From Levilactobacillus tangyuanensis (lineage in GTDB: Bacteria; Bacillota; Bacilli; Lactobacillales; Lactobacillaceae), in assembly GCF_003946545.1 (NCBI RefSeq), contig NZ_RHOA01000006.1, forward strand, positions 40,251 through 104,250: DNA of 64,000 bases, given 5' to 3'. Shown here in pieces: positions 16,584-25,017 of the stretch (positions are counted from its first letter, which is position 1; the number at the start of each line of letters is the position of its first letter). The position numbers were made by a program, and so were the translations under genes. The notes beneath the pieces are model-generated. The model was not told the origin of the DNA and did not search any database. It saw only the letters and a list, made by a program, of their open reading frames with translations.

Positions 16584-18092
16584 TTATAGCTCGGCCTTAC
16601 GGTAATCAAGGAGTTGTTCGCTAATCCCCTTGGTTTGTTGGTATACCTGCTTATAGATTTGATGCATTTTTTCATACTTAGCCGCGTTGTCTGGATTTGG
16701 CTCGTAGGCCTTACCAAAATGGACAAAGGTTTCGGCACAGTCTTGGAGCGAATCGAACCAGCCCAGGCCGACGGCGGCAATCATCGCTGCCCCCATACCA
16801 GGACCCTGTTCGTTTTCTAGGCTGACCACTTTGCGGTTGAAGATGTCGGCCTGAATCTGAAGCCAGAGGGGACTCTTGGCCCCACCACCGATGGAAACGA
16901 CCGTATCGAAATCGCCCCCATTTTCCTCATAGATGTCGAAGAGGTCGCGGAAGGAGAAGACGATCCCCTCTAAGACGGCCCGGACGAAGTCGTAACGCTG
17001 ATGCGTGCCATCGATCCCGGTAAAGCTTCCCCGAATGTCGGCATCGGCGTAAGGTGCCCGTTCACCCACGATATAAGGCGTGTACAGCAGGCCATTGGCC
17101 CCGACCGTCGATTTAGCGGCACTCGCCACAAACTCCGTGAAATCATCAACTGGGGCAAAGGTCTTCTTGAACCAGCTCAAAGAATACCCAGCGGCCAACG
17201 TCACACCCATGGAGTAGTATTTGTCAGGAATGGCATGGTCTTCAAACTGCAGGACCCCGTGATAGTTCACGTCGGCGTTGTCTTCATACTTCAGGACAAC
17301 TCCGGAGGTCCCGATGCTGGAAAGCACCATGTTCGGGTGTAAGATGCCCGCACCAACGGCCCCGGCGGCGTTGTCGGCGGCGCCACCGAAGACCTTGGTG
17401 TCCATGTTCAAGCCAGAGAATTCGGCGTAGGCGGCCGTTACCGTCCCGGCAAAATCGATCGACTTAATCAGGGGTGGGCACATGCTCATTGGAATATCGA
17501 AGACGTCACAAATCCGTTGGCTCCATTCGCCCTTGGCCACATCTAACAGCACCGTCCCGGTCGCATCGGAGTAATCCATGGCCAGGTTACCGGTCATGCG
17601 GTAGCGCACGTAATCCTTAGGTAGCACAAAGTACTTGGCCTTAGCCCAGATGTCGGGTTCGTTTTCCTTAACCCACAGTAATTTGGTCAGCGTAAAGCCT
17701 TCGAGCGGCTGATTCCGGGTAATATCGACGAACTCATCGCCCAGTTTGGCCTCGATCTCCTCACGTTGAGGCGTGCTCCGGGTATCGTTCCAGAGAATCG
17801 ATGGCCGTAAGACCTTCTTGTTCTCATCCAACAGAACCAGCCCATGCATTTGGCCAGAGAAACTCAGCCCCTCGATATCATCGGCGGCCAGGTGGTCATT
17901 CAAGATCAAGCGAACAATCGCCACCGTCGTGCCAGAGACCCAGTCTTCGGGGTTCTGTTCGTTATACCCCGGCTGTTTCTGAATCAAATCGTAGTCAAAA
18001 CTTTCCTGAGCAACAATCTGCCCACTATGGTCTAAGGCCGATACCTTAACGGCACTGGTCCCCAGGTCAACACCGAGTACATACTTTCCCAT
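16584..18092 (-). CDS. xylB: Xylulokinase
   Basis: FGGY-family kinase of 502 residues that phosphorylates D-xylulose to D-xylulose 5-phosphate, which feeds the phosphoketolase pathway. N-terminal phosphate loop [10 protein letters not shown], catalytic Asp in [12 protein letters not shown], and the ATP-binding signature [11 protein letters not shown] are all present. AGGAGG lies eight bases before the ATG. Unlike every other gene in this locus it has no recognisable cre or XylR-type operator. It probably depends on read-through from xylA across a terminator and two structured elements, or on a promoter I could not identify. Confidence 0.95.
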   Translation of the reverse strand: MGKYVLGVDLGTSAVKVSALDHSGQIVAQESFDYDLIQKQPGYNEQNPEDWVSGTTVAIVRLILNDHLAADDIEGLSFSGQMHGLVLLDENKKVLRPSILWNDTRSTPQREEIEAKLGDEFVDITRNQPLEGFTLTKLLWVKENEPDIWAKAKYFVLPKDYVRYRMTGNLAMDYSDATGTVLLDVAKGEWSQRICDVFDIPMSMCPPLIKSIDFAGTVTAAYAEFSGLNMDTKVFGGAADNAAGAVGAGILHPNMVLSSIGTSGVVLKYEDNADVNYHGVLQFEDHAIPDKYYSMGVTLAAGYSLSWFKKTFAPVDDFTEFVASAAKSTVGANGLLYTPYIVGERAPYADADIRGSFTGIDGTHQRYDFVRAVLEGIVFSFRDLFDIYEENGGDFDTVVSIGGGAKSPLWLQIQADIFNRKVVSLENEQGPGMGAAMIAAVGLGWFDSLQDCAETFVHFGKAYEPNPDNAAKYEKMHQIYKQVYQQTKGISEQLLDYRKAEL

Positions 18093-18151
18093 CGGTCATT
18101 CCTCCTAGTTTATCGTTTGGTTTTAGTTTTTTGTTTTGGTTTTAAATCTCA

Positions 18152-18238
18152 GACAGCGCAAGCTGTCCGCCTGCCGGTTGGCCTGCTGGAGGCTGGAACG
18201 CCATGGCTGAGCCTCCCTCAGGTCGCCCTCTCGGCTAA
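18152..18238 (+). repeat. Structured intergenic element, type A, copy 3 (short form)
   Basis: Keeps the leading hairpin GACAGC/GCTGTC, the motif CCGGTTGGCC, the closing stem GGAGGCT/AGCCTCC around GCCATGGC, and the end CGCCCTCTCGGCT. It lacks the two inner arms. It looks like a natural deletion form of the 180-bp element. Confidence 0.7.
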
Positions 18239-18296
18239 TCACTTAACATCCTATTCCACACTAACTAGCCCAATCAAACCGCAGTCGGCTAGTATG

Positions 18297-18457
18297 AGCC
18301 GTGAGGGCGCCAGATAGGGGGCTCAGTGGTGTCGTTTGCCTTAGCCGAGCGACTTTACTCGGGTTAGGCAAAGGTCGAGCTTTGAGACCGGGCTTGGGGC
18401 TCAAAGTCGGCCCACCACGTTCCAGCCCCCTAACTGGCAACCGGCAAGGCGGCATTG
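18297..18457 (-). repeat. Structured intergenic element, type A, copy 4
   Basis: Inverted relative to the short copy 60 bp away. Read on the minus strand: GGGGGCT/AGCCCCC, GTGGT/ACCAC, arms CTTTGAG/CTCAAAG and TTTGCCTAA/CTAAGGCAAA. The core is nearly identical to copy 5 at 41678, except the first arm, which has different but still paired sequence. Confidence 0.75.
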
Positions 18458-18473
18458 GTCGAAAGACAAAAAT

Positions 18474-18502
18474 GGCGGACGAACACACCGTTCGTCCGCC
18501 AA
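18474..18502 (-). terminator. Terminator after xylA
   Basis: TGGCGGACGAAC ACACC GTTCGTCCGCCA, a 12-bp perfect stem, followed on the minus strand by TTTTTG. It lies 22 bases past the xylA stop. Confidence 0.8.
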
Positions 18503-18523
18503 TTTCTTGTCAGTTATTTTAAA

Positions 18524-19873
18524 TTATTTGCTAAGGGTCTCGATGATGTAGTGGTTGAGCGTGTCCTTAACTTGTTCAAGGTGGTCTGAATGCGTTGCCT
18601 TAACCAGATCAGCTTGCGTCTTGTCCAAGGAGTAGTCTTCCATCTGCTTGAAACTAGCCTTACCAGCTTCGATGTCGGCACCGATGCCAGACTTGTATGA
18701 GCTGTAACGGTCAGCCTTCAAGTTGTCCAAGAAGCCATCAGCCTTCATAGCAGCTGCAACACGCAGGCCGGCAGCAAAGCTGTCCATACCAACGATATGG
18801 CCGTAGAAGAGGTCTTCTGGGGCAAATGAAGTCCGACGAGGCTTAGCATCAAAGTTTAACCCACCGCGAGGGCCGATGCTACCGTTTTCGATAACTTCGT
18901 ACATTGCAGCAGTGGTTTCGTATAAGTTTGATGGGTATTCGTCGATGTCCCAACCGATTAACTTGTCACCCTCGTTGGCATCCAATGAACCCAGTAAACC
19001 GGCTTCACGGGCAACGCGGATTTCGTGTTGGTAAGTATGGCCAGCTAAGTTGGCGTGGTTACCTTCCAAGTTCAACTTGAAGTCTTTGTCCAGATCGTAT
19101 TCCTTCATGAAGGCGATCGTGGTTGCGGCATCAAAGTCGTACTGGTGGGTCGTTGGTTCCTTAGGCTTTGGTTCTAACATCATCTGAGCATCGAAGCCGA
19201 TTTCGTTAGCGTAATCCTTAGCCAAATGGAACATCTTAGCAGCGTGTTCTTGTTCCTGCTTCATGTTCGTGTTCCAGAGTGATTCGTAACCTTCACGGCC
19301 ACCCCAGAAGACATAGTTTTCAGAACCGACACGCTTACCAATTTCCAAACTGTGCTTCAATTGAGCGGCACTGTAAGCAAAGACGTCAGCGTATGGCGAG
19401 GTTGCAGCCCCTTCAACGAACCGAGGGTTTGAGAACATGTTTGACGTGTTCCAAAGAACCTTCATGCCAGAAGTCTTTTGGTAGTCAACGATCTTGTCGA
19501 CAACTTTATCCAGGTTAGCGTTGGTTTCACGTAAAGTGTCCCCTTCAGGTGCTAAGTCACGGTCATGGAAGCAAAGGTAGTCTACCCCTAATTTGTTGTA
19601 AAATTCGAAGGCAGCATCCACCTTGGCTAAAGCCAAGTCCATTGGATCTGTGTAGTGGTCGTAAGGACGTTGAGCGGTCCCGTCACCGAATGGGTCAACT
19701 AAACGTTGATCAAAAGTGTGCCAGTAAGCTACGGAGAACCGTAACCAATCTTTCATTTTCTTACCTGCAATCACTTCTTCAGGATTGTAGTATTGGAAAC
19801 CTAAGCCAGACTTCTTATCTTGATGGCCGACGTATTGAATCTTGTCGATGCCTTTCCAGTATTCTTCAGTCAT
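18524..19873 (-). CDS. xylA: Xylose isomerase
   Basis: Converts D-xylose to D-xylulose, first step of xylose use. Product of 449 residues, the length of class II isomerases. Catalytic and metal motifs are present: [10 protein letters not shown] (catalytic His), [14 protein letters not shown] and [17 protein letters not shown], and a late DID for the second metal. AGGAGG precedes the ATG. It is first gene of the xylose locus, expressed from a promoter with overlapping cre and an XylR-type operator. Codon use appears strongly biased, as expected for a highly expressed enzyme. Confidence 0.97.
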   Translation of the reverse strand: MTEEYWKGIDKIQYVGHQDKKSGLGFQYYNPEEVIAGKKMKDWLRFSVAYWHTFDQRLVDPFGDGTAQRPYDHYTDPMDLALAKVDAAFEFYNKLGVDYLCFHDRDLAPEGDTLRETNANLDKVVDKIVDYQKTSGMKVLWNTSNMFSNPRFVEGAATSPYADVFAYSAAQLKHSLEIGKRVGSENYVFWGGREGYESLWNTNMKQEQEHAAKMFHLAKDYANEIGFDAQMMLEPKPKEPTTHQYDFDAATTIAFMKEYDLDKDFKLNLEGNHANLAGHTYQHEIRVAREAGLLGSLDANEGDKLIGWDIDEYPSNLYETTAAMYEVIENGSIGPRGGLNFDAKPRRTSFAPEDLFYGHIVGMDSFAAGLRVAAAMKADGFLDNLKADRYSSYKSGIGADIEAGKASFKQMEDYSLDKTQADLVKATHSDHLEQVKDTLNHYIIETLSK

Positions 19874-19893
19874 AATTTTATAAAAACCTCCTG

Positions 19894-19918
19894 GTTAGTT
19901 CGTTGCGACAACCAACTT
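19894..19918. promoter_or_regulatory. XylR-type operator of xylA
   Basis: TTAGTT...CAACCAACTTA inverted half-sites immediately downstream of the -10 box and upstream of the ribosome site. Confidence 0.7.
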
Positions 19919-19927
19919 ACAAAACTT

Positions 19928-19964
19928 ATTATACAGAGCTTAGAAGTTAATGCAAGCGTTTTCG
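19928..19964 (-). promoter_or_regulatory. xylA promoter overlapping a cre site
   Basis: Minus strand: TTGCAT (19950-19955), 16-base spacer, TATAAT (19928-19933). The cre ATGCAAGCGTTTTCG (19950-19964) covers the -35. Further upstream (20017-20035) another ACCAACT half-site is seen. Confidence 0.8.
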
Positions 19965-20300
19965 TCAAGATTTTTCAAAAATTTGATAGCGGTTACTTCC
20001 GGAATTAGTAAAAAAGTTAAACCAACTATGTTCAACCATCTGGAGAATACCACAGAATCCACGGCGGCGGGTCAAACTTGAATTAGGTAAATCCATTCAC
20101 TTATATATAGAAAGAAAATATTATTCTGGGAAACGGATTCATAAATTAGATGTTTATTCCGACACGTTTGCTTAACCATTTCTGAACGTAAACTTTACAT
20201 TTTGACGACCTATTCCTTTATGTTCATCCACTATAATATTTTTAAAGAATCAATGAGGAATGCTAAGTGGTCATGCCCATATCGATTGAGGAGGATAACT

Positions 20301-20645
20301 ATGTGGATGCGTCAATCTTCGCTTGTTCGTCAGCTTATGAAGCAGAATTGTTGGCCATGGTTGGTTAGTGGCCTGGTGGCCATGACAATTTTAGCCAGTG
20401 GGAGTCCCGCGGCGTTGGCCGACTCGACCACGCCCGTGGAACCCACCACGGTGACGCAACCCCTCACCAAGAGTCCCCGGCCGAAGGCATCGATTATCCC
20501 GCTGGCTGCTCACAAGGCGACCCCCTCTGTGGCGGTCACACCCGAACGATCAAACATACCGTTAGTTGGCCTGGCCTTGCCCCTACTGGCCCTCTTCATC
20601 CTCGACCTGTTGGAACGAGATAATCAGCATAAGAATTTTAAATAA
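20301..20645 (+). CDS. Small exported protein with C-terminal membrane segment
   Basis: Product of 114 residues. It has an N-terminal signal peptide (about residues 1-41, cleavage near ALADS), a Thr/Pro-rich middle, and a C-terminal hydrophobic stretch (VGLALPLLALFILDLLE) followed by a polar tail. No LPxTG-like motif is present. It may be anchored as a small surface protein. GAGGAGG lies six bases before the ATG at 20301. A frame reaching back to 20202 lacks a ribosome site. It is convergent with xylR and shares its terminator. Function unknown. Confidence 0.65.
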   Translation: MWMRQSSLVRQLMKQNCWPWLVSGLVAMTILASGSPAALADSTTPVEPTTVTQPLTKSPRPKASIIPLAAHKATPSVAVTPERSNIPLVGLALPLLALFILDLLERDNQHKNFK

Positions 20646-20652
20646 CCCAACT

Positions 20653-20698
20653 CAAAAAAGCGTGTCCCAGGATTTCACTCCCCGGGACACGCTTTTCA
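20653..20698. terminator. Bidirectional terminator between the small exported protein gene and xylR
   Basis: AAAAAAGCGTGTCCC pairs with GGGACACGCTTTT around a 15-base loop, with A and T runs at the two ends. Confidence 0.85.
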
Positions 20699-20704
20699 TT
20701 TGGC

Positions 20705-21898
20705 CTAACCCACCGGTTCGGTGGTTGGTCGTTCAAAGTTTAATTCATAATTATCCAAGCCGAGGACGCGATGCGTGATCAGCGAACACCCGCCCAAGAC
20801 CGTTGCCAGTCGGGCATTCTGCGTCACGTCGATGGTCACGTTATCATTGGCCAGTGTTTGGTAAACGCCACGAATCTGCTTCAACAGATCCGGGATTTCC
20901 TCAATCAGCGGCGAGTTCAGGAAGAACGCGTCGGGATCGAGTGTCTTCATCGTATTGTAGATGAGGCCGCCAATGGCCGTTGAGAAAGCCTTCAGAATGA
21001 CCAGGGTCTCGGGATCTTCCTCGCGATAGAGCCGGACAATGGCATCGCGATCCAGGTTCTTCAGGCCCTTTTGTTCCTCAACCTTTTGAATGATGGCATC
21101 TTCCGAGCTAATGTCCTCGGCGTGCATGGGTCGCGGATCACCGTTGGCATCCATGGCGATACTGGCCACGGAACGCCCGATTTCACCGGCATCCCCATGT
21201 TCCCCCCGGAAGAGGTCGCGGTGCAGGATAATCCCGGCCCCGATCCCCCGGTGAATACTGATGGTCACGGTGCTGTTCAGGCCATGGGCCCCGTTGAAGT
21301 CGCGTTCATAGATCGCGGACAGATTGGCCTCGTTTTCCAAGACAACTGGCACCTGGTAGGCCATCGAGAAGATTTTCTCCAGGTCGACGCCATCCATGTC
21401 GATAAATGGTGAGGTCTTTACCTGGTTATTCAAGACGATCCCGTGCACGGAGAAGCAGATGCCCAACAGACCGTTGCTGGTGGTATCTTGCTTCTGAATC
21501 TGACCGATGTACTCATTGATGCGGTCAACCATCTCATGAATCGTCTTACCCTTGGTATCAATACGGTCGTACTTGGACACGCGACCATTAAGCCGGGTCA
21601 CCAGGGCGTGTAGGTGCCGATAGCCCAGGTCAAAGGTCAGCGTGTAGCCATAGTCCTGGCTGATCTCGACCAGCGTTGGCTTACGGCCACCCGCCGTTGA
21701 GGCCTCACCTAGTCCGAGTTCCGTCAAATAACCCGCCGACATTAAGGTGTTGTATAGCGATGACACCGTGGACTTGTTGAGATTCAGCTGATGTGAAATC
21801 TCAATCCGCGATGTGGGGTGATTATTAAAGATTTGTTGCAGGACAAATTTCAAATTTTGATCATGTAATTGATTGCGATTCATACTCCGGCGAACCAT
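20705..21898 (-). CDS. xylR: ROK-family xylose repressor
   Basis: Repressor of 397 residues. The N-terminal winged helix-turn-helix is seen at SRIEISHQLNLNKSTVSSLYNTLM, then the linker GGRKP typical of XylR/NagC proteins, and a ROK domain with the EHGDAGEIG segment. The Cys-rich zinc motif of ROK kinases is absent, as usual for XylR-type regulators. In Firmicutes, D-xylose relieves its binding to TTAGTTGGT-like palindromes, and such sites occur before xylT1, xylT2, xylA and xylR itself. The ATG at 21898 follows GAGGAGG. An upstream ATG (21946) has no ribosome site. Confidence 0.93.
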   Translation of the reverse strand: MVRRSMNRNQLHDQNLKFVLQQIFNNHPTSRIEISHQLNLNKSTVSSLYNTLMSAGYLTELGLGEASTAGGRKPTLVEISQDYGYTLTFDLGYRHLHALVTRLNGRVSKYDRIDTKGKTIHEMVDRINEYIGQIQKQDTTSNGLLGICFSVHGIVLNNQVKTSPFIDMDGVDLEKIFSMAYQVPVVLENEANLSAIYERDFNGAHGLNSTVTISIHRGIGAGIILHRDLFRGEHGDAGEIGRSVASIAMDANGDPRPMHAEDISSEDAIIQKVEEQKGLKNLDRDAIVRLYREEDPETLVILKAFSTAIGGLIYNTMKTLDPDAFFLNSPLIEEIPDLLKQIRGVYQTLANDNVTIDVTQNARLATVLGGCSLITHRVLGLDNYELNFERPTTEPVG

Positions 21899-21948
21899 TT
21901 GATTTCCTCCTCGTGGATTGACAAGCCCCTGGCCCGCCCATTTCATTC

Positions 21949-21977
21949 AGTTAGTATTTTGATAATACCAACTAACT
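21949..21977. promoter_or_regulatory. XylR-type operator of xylR (autoregulation)
   Basis: AGTTAGTATT and its partner ATACCAACTAACT form a long inverted repeat 50 bases upstream of xylR. A second palindrome, TGGTTCGATGAACCA, lies at 22036-22050. Confidence 0.75.
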
Positions 21978-22009
21978 AAGCTAATAGCAACAACTTTAGT
22001 CTCATTGTG

Positions 22010-22024
22010 TTGTAAGCGTTCTCA
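22010..22024. promoter_or_regulatory. cre site upstream of xylR
   Basis: TTGTAAGCGTTCTCA matches the CcpA cre consensus with the central AAGCG. Promoter boxes are less clear here than before the other xyl genes. Confidence 0.6.
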
Positions 22025-22162
22025 GAGACGTTGCCTGGTTCGATGAACCAACCAACTCAAGTATCACCCCGAGCCCGCAATAAATCAACCGTTTTACCTA
22101 ATTTACCTGAATTCCCGTCGATCCCGGTAAAATTTCGAATTCAGCGCAAAAATTTTTGACCG

Positions 22163-22190
22163 AAAAAAACGCTCGACCGCAGCCGAGCGT
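22163..22190 (-). terminator. Terminator of the aldo/keto reductase gene
   Basis: Minus strand: AACGCTCG GCTGCGGT CGAGCGTT followed by TTTTT, starting ten bases after the stop at 22200. Confidence 0.85.
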
Positions 22191-22199
22191 TCCGCCAAT

Positions 22200-23042
22200 T
22201 TAATCATGGACCTTCAATTCTAAGATGCGTTTAACATCGGCCGCCGTCCGCCGCTCCTTGTCGTTGCGTTCCAGGTCGGTGATGGCCGTCATGTCACTCG
22301 GCAACAACTCGAAGTCAAAGGCGAGCTTGTTATCCAGCAGTCGTTGTTCATGAACCGTTTTCGGAATCACGACAATCCCGCGTTGCATCAACCACCGCAA
22401 CATTACCTGCGCGGTGGTTCGCCGATACTTGGCGGCAATCTTCTCTAACACGGGGTTATGGAAGACATCGTGCCGACCCTGCGCCAACGGTCCCCAGGCC
22501 TCCGCCTGAATCTTATTATTACGCAGATAGTCCACCGTCGCCGTCCGTTGCCGGAAGACGTTCAATTGAATCTGATCGACTGCCGGCGTCACTTCGTTAA
22601 AGGCCGTGAACGCCGCCAATAACGGTGGATCGAAGTTGGCCACGCCGATGGCCCGAATCTTGCCAGCATGGTAGAGCTCCTCCAACGCCCGCCAGGCACC
22701 ATAGACATCGCCAATCGGCAGATGAATCAGATAGAGGTCCAGGTAATCGAGGCCGAGGCGATCCAGTGAGTCCTGAAACCCCCGCTTGGCACCTTCGTAA
22801 GTCATATCCTGAACCCAGAGTTTCGAGGTGACAAAGATTTCTTCGCGGGGAATCCCACTTTCCTTGATGGCCTCGCCAACGGCCGGCTCATTCTGATAGG
22901 ACGCAGCCGTATCGATTAACCGGTAACCATCCTTGAGGCCGGCTAGAACCGTCTCTTTGGTTTTTGCCAGATCCCAGATTCGAAAGACCCCGAGACCCAT
23001 TTGGGGCATCTCGACCCCATTATTAAGTTTGACTGTTAACAT
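22200..23042 (-). CDS. Aldo/keto reductase, second copy
   Basis: AKR-superfamily reductase of 280 residues with catalytic Asp44, Tyr49, Lys74 and His107 (GYRLIDTAASYQNE, VTSKLW, LIHLP). AAGGGGG precedes the ATG. The arsenate reductase gene ends 27 bases upstream, so the two are likely co-transcribed. It is clearly diverged from the member at 3241. Its place beside the xylose locus invites the idea of aldose reduction, but nothing in the sequence proves it. Confidence 0.9.
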   Translation of the reverse strand: MLTVKLNNGVEMPQMGLGVFRIWDLAKTKETVLAGLKDGYRLIDTAASYQNEPAVGEAIKESGIPREEIFVTSKLWVQDMTYEGAKRGFQDSLDRLGLDYLDLYLIHLPIGDVYGAWRALEELYHAGKIRAIGVANFDPPLLAAFTAFNEVTPAVDQIQLNVFRQRTATVDYLRNNKIQAEAWGPLAQGRHDVFHNPVLEKIAAKYRRTTAQVMLRWLMQRGIVVIPKTVHEQRLLDNKLAFDFELLPSDMTAITDLERNDKERRTAADVKRILELKVHD

Positions 23043-23069
23043 TGGGCGTTCCCCCTTAAATCGTCATTC

Positions 23070-23498
23070 TTAGTCGGCGGTATCCTCAGGCCAGGCCGCG
23101 ATCAACTGCCGCACATGGGCTTCAATCTCATCCCGCACCTGCCGAAAGACGGCCATGATCGCCTCGTCATCCCCGGTCGCTTGCGCCGGGTCCGGGAGCG
23201 CCCAATGCAACTTGGCCACACTGGGTGGCGTGACGGGACAACGGTCACGTGCATCCCCACACAGCGTCACGACAACATCGCTTGCCATCAGGTAATCCGC
23301 ATCGATGAGCTTGGATGTCTGCTGCGAGATGTCGATACCAACCTCCTGCATGACGGCAACCGCCCGCGGATTGAGACCGTGGGTTTCGATGCCAGCACTG
23401 GCAACTTGCCAGTCTGCGGGTGCAAACTTACGGGCGAAGCCTTCAGCCATTTGACTGCGACACGAGTTACCGGTACAGAGGAAATATAGTTGGGCCAT
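23070..23498 (-). CDS. arsC: Arsenate reductase, thioredoxin-coupled type
   Basis: Low-molecular-weight phosphatase-fold protein of 142 residues. The P-loop is CTGNSCR (Cys8 to Arg14), followed by SQMAEG. The resolving cysteines lie in [13 protein letters not shown], and the general-acid Asp in LPDPAQATG. These are the features of the Staphylococcus ArsC family that reduces arsenate to arsenite with thioredoxin. No arsenite pump or ArsR gene is nearby. The ATG at 23498 has GGAAGGTG five bases upstream. It leads a small operon with the aldo/keto reductase. Confidence 0.9.
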   Translation of the reverse strand: MAQLYFLCTGNSCRSQMAEGFARKFAPADWQVASAGIETHGLNPRAVAVMQEVGIDISQQTSKLIDADYLMASDVVVTLCGDARDRCPVTPPSVAKLHWALPDPAQATGDDEAIMAVFRQVRDEIEAHVRQLIAAWPEDTAD

Positions 23499-23584
23499 AA
23501 GAACACCTTCCATTATATAAGAATTATTATCTCCAGCTTACCAGTCTTTAGCCGACGATGCAGGTCAAATTCGATTTTTCCAGC

Positions 23585-23608
23585 AAAAAGGCCGGAATAA
23601 CTCCGGCC
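23585..23608 (-). terminator. Terminator of rarA
   Basis: Minus strand: GGCCGGA GTTAT TCCGGCC followed by TTTTT, 18 bases after the rarA stop. Confidence 0.85.
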
Positions 23609-23625
23609 ACTCGTTTACGTCATAA

Positions 23626-24945
23626 TTAGTCACGATGTTCCTGATGCCACTGCTTGATGTAGTCGATACGCGCCTTGAACCGCGGCTCGCGACCCTGGTC
23701 CGTGGGATGGTAATACTCATGGCCCTTCAGCATCGGTGGCATGGTATCCATTTCCGTTAATTTATCCTTGGTATCGTGAGCATATTGATAGTCGGCCCCG
23801 TACCCTAAGTCCTTCATGAGTTTAGTCGTCGCGTTGCGAATCTGCAACGGAACCGGTTCGTCACGCGTCGTCTGCACATCGCGCTTGGCCTCGAGGCTGG
23901 CCTTGTAGATGGCGTTCGACTTCGGCGCCAAAGACAGGTAGCTTACGGCCTCGACCAGGTGCACGTCACATTCCGGCATCCCTAGAAATTGGCAGGCCTG
24001 AAAGACATTGATCGCCACGTTGAGGGCATTCGTATCCGCCAAACCAATGTCTTCACTGGCAAAGCGAACCAGTCGACGAGCAATGTACAAGGGATCTTCC
24101 CCGCCTGCCAGCATCCGCGTCAGCCAATAGATGGCGGCGTTAACGTCCGAATTACGCATCGACTTGTGCAGGGCGGAAATAATATTGTAGTGTTCCTCCC
24201 CCGTCTTGTCGTAGAGGACAAACTTCTGGCTGATCAGCTGCTTCAGGTCATCCATGGTAACCGTGACCTGATCGTCCTGCTTATCCCCATTGAGAACGGC
24301 CATTTCCAAGGTGTTCAGGGCCATCCGGGCATCGCCATTGGCAAATTCGGCGATGGCATGCCGCTCCTCGGAACCAATCTTGACAGTCACGTCAAACCCA
24401 GCGGGATTCTTGATGGCATTATCCAAGAGTTCTTCAATATCGGCCGTCTCGAGCGCCTTCAAAACGAAGACCTTACAGCGCGACAGCAAGGCGGAATTCA
24501 CCTCAAATGATGGATTTTCCGTAGTCGCCCCAATCAGAATGATGCTGCCACGCTCCACGTACGGCAGGAAGGCATCCTGTTGGGCCTTGTTGAACCGGTG
24601 GATTTCATCCACGAAAACAATCGTCTGTTCACCAATCTCGCGATCGCCCTCGGCCTGTTTCATAATGTCTTTAATCTTTCGAATACTGCTGTCCACGGCA
24701 CTAAAACTCAGGAACTTGGCCTGCGTCTGCCGGGCAATGATCTCGGCTAGCGTGGTCTTGCCGACACCGGGCGGTCCCCAGAAAATCATCGACGACACCT
24801 GATCATTTTCAATCAGTTCACGGAGAATCTTTCCCGCACCCAATAGGTGGGTCTGCCCCACGAATTGGTCCAGCGTCTGGGGCCGCACCCGACTAGCCAA
24901 CGGCGTGTTCTGCCGGTTATTCGAAAATAACGATTCTTGTTGCAC
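23626..24945 (-). CDS. rarA: Replication-associated recombination protein A (AAA+ ATPase)
   Basis: AAA+ ATPase of 439 residues, MgsA/WHIP family, acting at stalled replication forks. Walker A GPPGVGKTT and Walker B VFVDEIHRFN are seen, with sensor 1 in GATTENPSFEV. The C-terminal part carries the MgsA-type domain (ARRLVRFASEDIGLAD). The GTG at 24945 follows AAAAGGGTGG. The frame extends to 25005 without a better ribosome site. Transcribed separately from brnQ1, whose stop is 72 bases upstream. Confidence 0.93.
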   Translation of the reverse strand: MQQESLFSNNRQNTPLASRVRPQTLDQFVGQTHLLGAGKILRELIENDQVSSMIFWGPPGVGKTTLAEIIARQTQAKFLSFSAVDSSIRKIKDIMKQAEGDREIGEQTIVFVDEIHRFNKAQQDAFLPYVERGSIILIGATTENPSFEVNSALLSRCKVFVLKALETADIEELLDNAIKNPAGFDVTVKIGSEERHAIAEFANGDARMALNTLEMAVLNGDKQDDQVTVTMDDLKQLISQKFVLYDKTGEEHYNIISALHKSMRNSDVNAAIYWLTRMLAGGEDPLYIARRLVRFASEDIGLADTNALNVAINVFQACQFLGMPECDVHLVEAVSYLSLAPKSNAIYKASLEAKRDVQTTRDEPVPLQIRNATTKLMKDLGYGADYQYAHDTKDKLTEMDTMPPMLKGHEYYHPTDQGREPRFKARIDYIKQWHQEHRD

Positions 24946-25017
24946 GAGTCCCACCACCCTTTTAGGACCATGATAACCCGTTTCGCAGATGAACAACAGT
25001 CCCAACCCTTAAGCGGC

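Noticed and set aside
20202..20300. N-terminal extension of the small exported protein
   Set aside because: The ATG at 20301 has GAGGAGG and starts a proper signal peptide. The extension would hide it.
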